Shown here: positions 57,304-64,000 of the stretch, piece after piece | Layout: the number at the start of each line of letters is the position of its first letter | How positions within the stretch are numbered: position 1 is the first letter of the stretch | From: Pseudomonas putida | Lineage (GTDB): Bacteria > Pseudomonadota > Gammaproteobacteria > Pseudomonadales > Pseudomonadaceae | Reading direction: 5' to 3' | DNA: 64,000 nt | NCBI GenBank assembly: GCA_029953615.1 | Contig: CP124529.1 | Span: 1,826,998 to 1,890,997, forward strand | Translations under genes and position numbers: made by a program | The notes under the pieces: model-generated | The model's database searches: none | Told to the model about the DNA's origin: nothing | The model's input: the letters and a program-made list of their open reading frames with translations, nothing else

Positions 57304-59877
57304 TCAGGCGCCGACGAGTGCCGGTTGGCCTTCATTCTCCGGATGCAGCGGCAACAGCGGCGAATGCGGGTCGTTCTTGATCGACGCACGCCACACATCG
57401 ATCCACGCCGCGTTGTGCTCGGCCCACACTTGCTCGTGCAGGCGGGTCAGCGCCACCGGGTCGCTGAGCAGGGCCAGGCGGGTATTGAGGTCCAGTCCTT
57501 TCGGCCCGACTTCGATCGCCTTGGCCACGCGCTCGGCACGCAGTGCCTCGATCGGTGCCGCCTGACCATGACGGGCAGTGGCCATGGCGCAGGCCAGGGC
57601 GTTCTGTCGCGGGTCGACCACAGCCCGCACGAAACCGTCATGCAGGGCATGCCAGCGGTTTTCGTGGGTGTACTGGTCGGTGGCCAGCAGCTCTTGCGGG
57701 GTGGCGTATTCCTCGGGGATGAGGAACAGCTTCTCGTCCTTGGCCGCCAGGCCCAGGCGGGTGCGGCTGGAGATCACCGAAACCGGGATCGACAGTACCA
57801 GCGAACCGACGATTGGCGCCAGCCACCACAGGAAGCTCGGGTTCAGCCAGGCCACCAGCGCCGCCCAGGCAATGCCCAGCAGGGTCTGCGGACCATGGCG
57901 GCGCACCGCTTCGCTCCACGGCGTGGAGTCGTCGTCACGCTGCGGCGAGTTCCAGGTCGCGGCCCAGCCGAGGAACGCGGCCAGTACGAAACGGGTATGG
58001 AAGATCATGCGCACCGGTGCCAGCAGCATGGAGAACAGCATCTCCATCAGCATCGACAGGGTGACCTTGATGCGCCCGCCAAACTCGGTCGCGCCCTTGG
58101 CCCAGATCAGGATGACACTGAGCAGCTTGGGCAGGAACAGCAGCACGATGGTGGTGGAGAACAGCGCCACGGCTTTTTCCGGGTGCCACTGCGGCCACAG
58201 CGGGTAGAGCTGGTACGGCTCGATGAAGTACTGTGGCTCCATCAGCGTGTTGGTCGCCAGCAGCGCGGTCGACAGCACCAGGAACAGGAACCACAGCGGC
58301 GCCGACAGGTACGACATCACCCCGGTAAGGAACACCGCACGGTGCACCGGGTGCATGCCCTTGACCAGGAACAGGCGGAAGTTCATCAGGTTGCCGTGGC
58401 ACCAGCGGCGGTCGCGCTTGAGCTCGTCGAGCAGGTTCGGCGGCAGTTCTTCATAGCTGCCTGGCAGGTCGTAGGCAATCCACACGCCCCAGCCGGCGCG
58501 GCGCATCAGCGCAGCTTCGACGAAGTCGTGGGAGAGGATTGCACCGGCGAACGCCCCCTTGCCCGGCAACGGCGCCAGGGCGCAGTGCTCGATGAACGGC
58601 TTCATGCGGATGATCGCGTTGTGGCCCCAGTAGTGCGATTCGCCCAGCTGCCAGAAGTGCAGGCCAGCGGTGAACAGCGGGCCATACACGCGAGTGGCGA
58701 ACTGCTGCAGGCGCGCATACAGGGTGTCCATGCCCGAAGCCTTCGGCCCGGTCTGGATGATGCCGGCATCCGGGTTGGCTTCCATCAGGCGCACCAGGCT
58801 GCTCAGGCACTCGCCGCTCATTACGCTGTCGGCGTCGAGCACGACCATGTACTTGTATTCGCCGCCCCAACGACGGCAGAAGTCGTCGAGGTTGCCGCTC
58901 TTGCGCTTCACCCGGCGTCGGCGGCGGCGGTAGAAGATGCGGCCAAAACCTTTGGTTTCGCGGCACACGTCCAGCCAGGCCTGCTGTTCGGCCACGGCGA
59001 TGTCGGTGTCGTTGGTGTCGCTGAGCACGAAGAAGTCGAAGCGGTCGAGGTTGCCGCTGGCGGCCACCGACTCGAACGTTGCGCGCAGGCCGGCGAACAC
59101 GCGCGGCACGTCTTCGTTGCAGATCGGCATCACCAGCGCGGTACGCGCCTCGGGCGCGATCGGCTCGTTGCCTGCACTGCTACCCGAAATCTTGTATTTG
59201 TCACGCCCGGTCAGCAACTCGAGGAAGCCCATCAGCGCGGTCCAGAAGCCCGCCGATACCCAGCAGAACAGGATACCGAACAGAACCAGGATGGACGTCT
59301 GCAAGGCATACGGCCAAACCTGCACCACGGTGTCCCACAGCGGCTGGTTGACGACTTCGTCAAAGTCCACGAACGACCAGCCCTGGTACGGCAGGATGCC
59401 TTTCATGTACCAGCCGGCAACAATGGTCTGGCCGATCATCAGCGCCAGCAGGATGTAACGGCGGATCGAGCCGACCGTGCGCCAGCGGGCCGGCGGCAGC
59501 TCGCGCTTGGGCGGCTGCGGGGCGTTGGTGCGGCCGGTCATGCGCCGCCACATGCGGATCAGCACGTTGGTGCGCCACGGCTCGGGCACGACCTTGGTGC
59601 GCTTGATCGGCGGGGCGATTTTCAGGCACAGCCGGCCGCTGCCGTCGACGCCAAGCATTTCGGCGTCTTCCAGCTCGGCGGCGCTGCCTACGGTCAGGCG
59701 CGGGCCCACCGAGGCCTGCACGGCCTCGGCAGAGCTGGCGGCCGGGTTGGCCGCCAGGCGTTGGTGCAGCTCACTGAATGACGTGCAGCTGGCGAGTTCC
59801 GCCCGTTGCTCGTCGCTCAGTGGTAGGTGGGCCAGGTACTCGCGAAGCGATTCCGGCCTTGCGCTTGAGTTACTCAT
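57304..59877 (-). CDS. opgH: glucans biosynthesis glucosyltransferase H
   Basis: OpgH (MdoH) builds the beta-1,2-linked backbone of osmoregulated periplasmic glucans from UDP-glucose at the inner membrane. The 857-residue protein has about eight membrane helices. Its GT2 domain carries [32 protein letters not shown] and the R-R-W site in [13 protein letters not shown] long cytoplasmic N-terminus lies ahead of helix 1. Its ATG overlaps the opgG stop by eight bases, so the two are coupled. In E. coli OpgH also links UDP-glucose level to cell size. Confidence 0.96.
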   Translation of the reverse strand: MSNSSARPESLREYLAHLPLSDEQRAELASCTSFSELHQRLAANPAASSAEAVQASVGPRLTVGSAAELEDAEMLGVDGSGRLCLKIAPPIKRTKVVPEPWRTNVLIRMWRRMTGRTNAPQPPKRELPPARWRTVGSIRRYILLALMIGQTIVAGWYMKGILPYQGWSFVDFDEVVNQPLWDTVVQVWPYALQTSILVLFGILFCWVSAGFWTALMGFLELLTGRDKYKISGSSAGNEPIAPEARTALVMPICNEDVPRVFAGLRATFESVAASGNLDRFDFFVLSDTNDTDIAVAEQQAWLDVCRETKGFGRIFYRRRRRRVKRKSGNLDDFCRRWGGEYKYMVVLDADSVMSGECLSSLVRLMEANPDAGIIQTGPKASGMDTLYARLQQFATRVYGPLFTAGLHFWQLGESHYWGHNAIIRMKPFIEHCALAPLPGKGAFAGAILSHDFVEAALMRRAGWGVWIAYDLPGSYEELPPNLLDELKRDRRWCHGNLMNFRLFLVKGMHPVHRAVFLTGVMSYLSAPLWFLFLVLSTALLATNTLMEPQYFIEPYQLYPLWPQWHPEKAVALFSTTIVLLFLPKLLSVILIWAKGATEFGGRIKVTLSMLMEMLFSMLLAPVRMIFHTRFVLAAFLGWAATWNSPQRDDDSTPWSEAVRRHGPQTLLGIAWAALVAWLNPSFLWWLAPIVGSLVLSIPVSVISSRTRLGLAAKDEKLFLIPEEYATPQELLATDQYTHENRWHALHDGFVRAVVDPRQNALACAMATARHGQAAPIEALRAERVAKAIEVGPKGLDLNTRLALLSDPVALTRLHEQVWAEHNAAWIDVWRASIKNDPHSPLLPLHPENEGQPALVGA

Positions 59878-61591
59878 CGGCAGGCAACTGATAGCTCCAG
59901 GTCTCGGTCAGCACCTTCTCGGTGGTGGCCGGGGTCCCGTTGGTGGGCGCCGCATCGGCGGCAGGTTGTTCGGCCTTGGCGGCTTTCTCGGCCTTGGCTT
60001 GCTTGGCTGCAGCCTTGTCCTGCTTGGCGTCCTTGGCAGGCTTGGCGGCTTCGACCGGCACGTCACGCACCAGCGCGGCACGCATTTCGGTCGACTTGTT
60101 GGCTTCCTTGACCTTCAAACGCAGGGTCAGGCGCCAGCCCTTGGTCTCAGGGTTATAGCGCAGGTTGTTCTCGACCACCTCGGCGTTGTCGCCCACGCTG
60201 ATCTGGCTGCGCACGGCGGTGTCTTCCGGCAGGGCGGCCAGCGCCGGGCCGGCGAAGTCGACCAGGAAGGCCACGCTGCCGTCTGGCTGGCGGATCAGGT
60301 TGGACTGTTTGACGTCGCCGGTGGAGCGCAGGGTCTGCTTGACCCAGCCCAGCTCGGAGGCCTGGAACTTCGGCTCGTCGATGGTCCAGTGCAGGCGATA
60401 GGCATACTCGAATGGCTTGCCTGGCTCAGGCAGCTTTTCCGGGCTCCAGAAGGCCACGATGTTGTCGTTGGTCTCGTCGGCAGTCGGGATTTCGACCAGG
60501 TCGACGGTGCCCTTGCCCCAGTCACCCTTAGGCTCGATCCAGGCGCTCGGACGCTTCTGGTAGTTGTCGTCGAGGTCTTCATAATCGCTGAAGGCGCGCT
60601 GGCGCTGCATCAGGCCGAAACCACGCGGGTTCTCGACGCTGAAGTTGCTCACGGCCAGGTGTTTCGGGTTGTTCAATGGGCGCCACAGCCACTCGCCGTT
60701 GCCGGCATGGATCGACAGGCCTTCGGAGTCGTGCAGGGCCGGGCGGTAGTTGAGGACCTTGGACGGCTGGTTGGGGCCGAACAGGTACATGCTGGTCAGC
60801 GGGGCAATGCCCAGGCGGCTGACATGGTCACGCAGGAACACGCGGGACTGCACATCGACCACGGTGTCGTTGCCAGGGCGCAGGGTCAGCTTGTAGGCAC
60901 CGGTGGAGCGCGGCGAGTCCAGCAGGGCGTAGATCACCAGATGCTTGTCGGCGGGCTTGGGCTTCTCGACCCAGAATTCGGTGAAGCGCGGGAACTCTTC
61001 GCCCGACGGCAGCGCAGTGTCGATGGCCAGGCCACGGGCCGACAGGCCGTACACGTGGCCCTTACCGACCACGCGGAAGTAACTGGCGCCAAGCAGGGTC
61101 ATGATCTCGTCCTGCTTGTCGGCCTTGTTGATCGGGTACAGCACGCGGAAACCGGCGTAACCCAGGTTCTTGGTGGTTTCCGGATCGTGCGGCACGTCAC
61201 CGAACTCGAAACGGCTCGGGTCGTACTTGATTTCCTCGACCTTGGTGGCGGTGACCTGGTTGATCTTCACCGGGGTATCGAAGTGCATGCCCTGGTGATA
61301 GAACGACAGTTTGAACGGGGTCTTGTCATTGGCCCACTCGGCCTTTTCCTGCAGGAAGTGAATCTTCTGGTAGTCCGCGAACTTCATGTCGCGGAATACG
61401 GCCGGCAGGTTGCTTTTCGGTGCGTCGTACTTCTGGCCGGCCAGATCCTTTGCCTTGGCTGCAACATCGTCAAGATTGAATGCCCACAGCTGGCCCGCGC
61501 TCATCAGGCCGACCAGTGCCACACTGGCCATCAGGGCCTTGCGCAGCCCGGTTCCGGGGATTCTTGATGCTTTTTGGGGACTAACAATCAC
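59870..61591 (-). CDS. opgG: periplasmic glucan biosynthesis protein G with Lys/Ala-rich insert
   Basis: OpgG (MdoG) acts in the periplasm on the glucan backbone, probably adding branches. The 573-residue protein has a signal peptide ([22 protein letters not shown]) that I read as Sec type; no twin arginine is visible. Family segments include [39 protein letters not shown] and the end [14 protein letters not shown]. About 43 Lys/Ala-rich residues ([20 protein letters not shown] and following) are inserted between the MRAALV strand and this last strand; in E. coli these two are nearly contiguous. The GTG at 61591 has GAGGG upstream. Confidence 0.95.
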   Translation of the reverse strand: MIVSPQKASRIPGTGLRKALMASVALVGLMSAGQLWAFNLDDVAAKAKDLAGQKYDAPKSNLPAVFRDMKFADYQKIHFLQEKAEWANDKTPFKLSFYHQGMHFDTPVKINQVTATKVEEIKYDPSRFEFGDVPHDPETTKNLGYAGFRVLYPINKADKQDEIMTLLGASYFRVVGKGHVYGLSARGLAIDTALPSGEEFPRFTEFWVEKPKPADKHLVIYALLDSPRSTGAYKLTLRPGNDTVVDVQSRVFLRDHVSRLGIAPLTSMYLFGPNQPSKVLNYRPALHDSEGLSIHAGNGEWLWRPLNNPKHLAVSNFSVENPRGFGLMQRQRAFSDYEDLDDNYQKRPSAWIEPKGDWGKGTVDLVEIPTADETNDNIVAFWSPEKLPEPGKPFEYAYRLHWTIDEPKFQASELGWVKQTLRSTGDVKQSNLIRQPDGSVAFLVDFAGPALAALPEDTAVRSQISVGDNAEVVENNLRYNPETKGWRLTLRLKVKEANKSTEMRAALVRDVPVEAAKPAKDAKQDKAAAKQAKAEKAAKAEQPAADAAPTNGTPATTEKVLTETWSYQLPADE

Positions 61592-61729
61592 GAGCAACCC
61601 TCGCCGAAAACAGATCATGAAACCAACGGCCAGCGACAAATGCCGGGTTGGCGAGCACTGTTCGGACCCCGTGAGGGCGTAATGATTCCCCAAACGGATC
61701 CAGACAATACTCGAGTCAGAGTGAAACGA

Positions 61730-61745
61730 ACCTGCGAACGCAGGT
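61730..61745. other. short dyad in the opgG leader region
   Basis: ACCTGCG-AA-CGCAGGT is a perfect dyad about 140 bases upstream of the opgG start. It may be an operator or a leader stem; no regulator is recognised. The rest of the 263-base gap holds no gene I can support. Confidence 0.4.
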
Positions 61746-61814
61746 CCATGCAGCGCGCGATTATCCAGCAGGTCGCGTGACAACGCATCAGGCTGGAACA
61801 ACTATTTATCGTAC

Positions 61815-61848
61815 AAAACCCCTTGTTTTCCTATAAACAAGGGGTTTT
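61815..61848 (-). terminator. Rho-independent terminator of pip-dtd
   Basis: AAAACCCCTTGTTT (61815-61828) pairs with AAACAAGGGGTTTT (61835-61848) in a 14-base stem with a T-rich end. It lies seven bases after the dtd stop and can also work in the other direction. Confidence 0.88.
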
Positions 61849-61854
61849 TCGACC

Positions 61855-62293
61855 TCATATTTGTAACATAAAAGTCACGGGGCCATCATTGACCAGGTGC
61901 ACCTGCATGTCTGCACCAAATTGGCCGCTGGCCACGTCGGTATGCCGGGCCTTCGCCTGCTGCAAAAGATAGTCGAACAACTACGGCGCCAAGGGCCGGT
62001 GGCGCAGCCGTCGAAAAGCTCGGGCGCATGCCGTTGCGGGTGTCTGCCGCCAGGGTGAACTGCGACACCAGCAACAAACCTCCCCCGACATCCTTGAGCG
62101 ACAGGTTCATCTTGCCCTGTTCGTCGCTGAACACCCGGTAGTTCAACAGCTTGTGCAACAGTTTGTCGGCCTGCTCACGGGAATCTTCAGGTTCGACGGC
62201 CACCAGCACCAGCAAACCCTGGTCAATGGCACCCACCACCTCCCCCGCTACTTCCACCCGTGCGCCGCGCACACGTTGCAGCAGGCCCCTCAT
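61855..62293 (-). CDS. dtd: D-aminoacyl-tRNA deacylase, frameshifted as read
   Basis: Dtd removes D-amino acids and glycine wrongly attached to tRNAs. The first part is normal: [40 protein letters not shown] with the catalytic SQFTL. After [10 protein letters not shown] the frame breaks because of one extra base at about 61983. Skipping it restores [20 protein letters not shown], the [15 protein letters not shown] motif and a stop at 61855, giving exactly 145 residues, the family length. As written the frame would instead end in unrelated residues. Its ATG overlaps the pip stop by four bases. A terminator follows. Confidence 0.92.
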
Positions 62294-63261
62294 GCTTCTT
62301 CCAGGGGCAGGTCGAGCAGGCGCCGGGCCATCTGGTCGGCGGCGCGCACCAGGGCATCGGTGATGCCTGGCTCGGAAGCCGCGTGGCCAGCGTCACGGAT
62401 CACCTTCAGTTCGCTGTTCGGCCAGGCCTGATGCAGCGCCCAAGCGTTGTCCAGCGGGCAGATCACATCATAGCGGCCATGCACGATCACCGCCGGCAGA
62501 TGCGCGATTTTCGGCAGGTCGCGAATCAGCTGATCCGGCTCGAGGAAAGCATTGTTCATGAAGTAGTGGCATTCGATGCGGGCGATCGACAACGCGCGCT
62601 GCGGCTCGGAGAAGCGATCGACCACCAGCGGGTTGGGGCGCAGGGTGGCGGTACGGCCCTCCCAGGTGGACCAGGCCTTGGCCGCGTGCATCTGGGCGAT
62701 CTGGTCGGTGCCGGTCAGGCGCTTGTGGAAGGCCGACACCAGGTCACCACGCTCTTCCGGCGGGATCGGCGCGATGTAATCCTGCCAGTAGTCGGGGAAC
62801 AGGCGGCTGGCGCCTTCCTGGTAGAACCACTGGATTTCCTGTGGCCTGCACAGAAAGATGCCGCGCAGGATCAGGCCATGCACCCGCTCGGGGTGCGTCT
62901 GGGCGTAGGCCAGGGCCAGGGTGGAGCCCCATGAGCCACCAAACAGCACCCACTTGTCGATGCCAAGGTGCTCGCGAATACGCTCCAGGTCCTCGACCAG
63001 GTGCCAGGTGGTGTTGTTCTCCAGGCTCGCGTGCGGCGTGGAGCGGCCGCAGCCGCGCTGGTCGAAGGTGATGATGCGGTACAGCGTGGGGTCGAAGTAG
63101 CAGCGGCTCTGGGCATCGCAGCCTGCCCCCGGGCCACCGTGGATGAATACCACCGGCAGACCTTCTGGCGAGCCGCTTTCGTCGACATACAGCACATGCG
63201 GCGCTTCCACGGCCAGATCGTGCCGGGCGTAGGGTTTGATCTGCGGGTACAGGGTCTGCAT
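62290..63261 (-). CDS. pip: proline iminopeptidase
   Basis: Pip cleaves N-terminal proline from peptides in the cytoplasm. The 323-residue alpha/beta hydrolase has the oxyanion motif [11 protein letters not shown], the nucleophile elbow [16 protein letters not shown], the catalytic Asp in [11 protein letters not shown] and the His in [12 protein letters not shown]. The segment [20 protein letters not shown] is family-specific. It forms a two-gene unit with dtd. Confidence 0.96.
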   Translation of the reverse strand: MQTLYPQIKPYARHDLAVEAPHVLYVDESGSPEGLPVVFIHGGPGAGCDAQSRCYFDPTLYRIITFDQRGCGRSTPHASLENNTTWHLVEDLERIREHLGIDKWVLFGGSWGSTLALAYAQTHPERVHGLILRGIFLCRPQEIQWFYQEGASRLFPDYWQDYIAPIPPEERGDLVSAFHKRLTGTDQIAQMHAAKAWSTWEGRTATLRPNPLVVDRFSEPQRALSIARIECHYFMNNAFLEPDQLIRDLPKIAHLPAVIVHGRYDVICPLDNAWALHQAWPNSELKVIRDAGHAASEPGITDALVRAADQMARRLLDLPLEEA

Positions 63262-63343
63262 TGCGCACTCCGTGTGAGGATTATTCGGCCGTGGGCCATC
63301 ATAAACCTGAATTGCGCTTTCAGCACCGTCCTCTCTGACACGT

Positions 63344-63357
63344 CCGCTGCGCAGCGG
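63344..63357. repeat. perfect 14-base palindrome upstream of the second toxin-like gene
   Basis: CCGCTGCGCAGCGG lies in the 167-base gap between the divergent pip and toxin-like genes and could be an operator. Confidence 0.45.
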
Positions 63358-63428
63358 CAGACATATCTACCTCCCACAGGCCAGACAACCCGCTGATAGT
63401 CCCTTGCCCTATCATGCGAGGCCGCAAT

Positions 63429-64000
63429 ATGCCAAACCCAGCGATTTCCCAGCCTGGCGTTCATTACGCCACCATCGAACGCAAGATCCCCGCCTGGCTC
63501 AAGCTTGCAACGCCCGAAACCCATCGCGCGATGCGCAACTGGCAGCAGGCCCACGCCTGGTTGCCGGCAGCCATCCAGCAGCAACCGGACGTCGCCAAGG
63601 CTTGGCAGGAAGAACATGCACGCCACCGCGAGCACCAGGCGCAGGTGCACAAACTGTTCGAGCGGCTACCAGACCTGGAAACCTACGCCAGCGAAACGCT
63701 GACCAAGGCGATCAAGCAGCGCTTCGGGCTTGACCTGGACGTACGCAACACCTACCTGGTCGATGCCCGCCTGATCGATAGCCGTAACGCGATAGACAGC
63801 CGTCAGGCGATCGATCGGGCCACCCGTTCGCTGCTCCACTGCGCGCTGCACAACTTCGACCAGGCCGCCGCTGGGGAGCATGGCATGGATGCGCCTGACG
63901 CCTTGCTGAAAAAGTCGGTCATGCTCGATCACCGCCGCTTCATGGGCACGGTGCCGATCAGCAACACGCTAGACATCACCGCCGAAGCGTTTGCCGACTT
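63429..64000 (+). CDS. DUF6543 / dermonecrotic-toxin-domain protein, 5' part only
   Basis: The first 190 residues of a protein run off the window end with no stop codon. The visible part resembles the N-terminus of the DUF6543 family: VHYATIERKIPAWLKLATPE, a helical ladder of His/Gln/Glu residues, then LPDLETYASETLTKAIKQRF and GLDLDVRNTYLVDARL. These are segments that start the dermonecrotic-toxin-like domain in Pseudomonas. GAGG lies seven bases before the ATG at 63429; an ATG 15 bases earlier is less well placed. It is not a repeat of the gene at 38886, whose N-terminus is different. Function unknown; toxin role inferred from the family name only. Confidence 0.72.
   Translation, partial: MPNPAISQPGVHYATIERKIPAWLKLATPETHRAMRNWQQAHAWLPAAIQQQPDVAKAWQEEHARHREHQAQVHKLFERLPDLETYASETLTKAIKQRFGLDLDVRNTYLVDARLIDSRNAIDSRQAIDRATRSLLHCALHNFDQAAAGEHGMDAPDALLKKSVMLDHRRFMGTVPISNTLDITAEAFAD

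Noticed and set aside
57259..59781. 840-residue frame antisense to opgH, and a 696-residue frame at 59477-61567 antisense to opgG
   Set aside because: Both are shadows of well-recognised genes and both run through a REP element or across gene borders.

Overview
The window is a 64 kb stretch of GC-rich chromosome from a Pseudomonas of the P. putida group. The evidence is the gene content and order (ahcY-metF, a pil/chp chemosensory cluster next to gshB and a tonB, pyrR-pyrB-pyrC', hslVU-phaC1ZC2D-phaFI, ubiEJB-hisIE-tatABC, opgGH). It is supported by many short palindromic REP elements of the GTGGGAGCGGGC...GCCCGCGAA type. No rRNA, tRNA, insertion sequence, prophage or CRISPR array was seen. 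No gap between genes exceeds about 300 bases; what each larger gap holds is listed as features.

Layout. 1-8.7 kb: a hotdog acyl-CoA thioesterase; an SAH riboswitch and ahcY followed by metF (methyl cycle); an orphan GT-A-like glycosyltransferase; an orphan solute-binding protein; an RhlE-type DEAD-box helicase; cytochrome b561 and YceI. 9-14 kb: a flavin amine oxidase with an odd C-terminal tail, bioA, an RsmE-family methyltransferase, and a hemolysin III protein. 14-23 kb: a Pil-Chp chemosensory operon, pilG-pilH-pilI-pilJ-chpA-chpC, without pilK or chpB. 23-29 kb: gshB, tonB (tonB3-like), yqgE, ruvX, pyrR, pyrB and the inactive dihydroorotase homologue pyrC'. 29.5-32 kb: hslV-hslU behind a sigma-32 promoter and a DUF971 gene. 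32-44 kb: the medium-chain-length PHA locus (phaC1, phaZ, phaC2, phaD, opposed by phaI-phaF). A roughly 1,574-residue toxin-like DUF6543 (dermonecrotic-toxin-domain) gene sits between phaI and the small PHA-granule-region gene. 44-50 kb: ubiE-ubiJ-ubiB, hisI-hisE, tatA-tatB-tatC and a second RsmE-family gene. 50-57 kb: two chemoreceptor genes, each with its own FliA (sigma-28) promoter, and an amino-acid ABC transporter. 57-63 kb: opgG-opgH (osmoregulated periplasmic glucan), pip-dtd. The window ends inside a second DUF6543 protein gene.

How it fits together. The core is housekeeping: methyl cycle, pyrimidine, ubiquinone, histidine, Tat export, heat-shock protease and carbon storage. Around it sit surface and behaviour functions (Pil-Chp, chemoreceptors, OPG). 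The accessory material is the two DUF6543 genes.

A striking property of the sequence as given is that four genes (chpA, pyrB, the first DUF6543 gene, dtd) are each broken by what looks like one extra base. Three of them regain exactly the normal family length or domain when that base is ignored. The same direction of error each time suggests sequence or assembly errors rather than gene decay. All functional statements come from reading motifs and from knowledge of the families; no database search was run.
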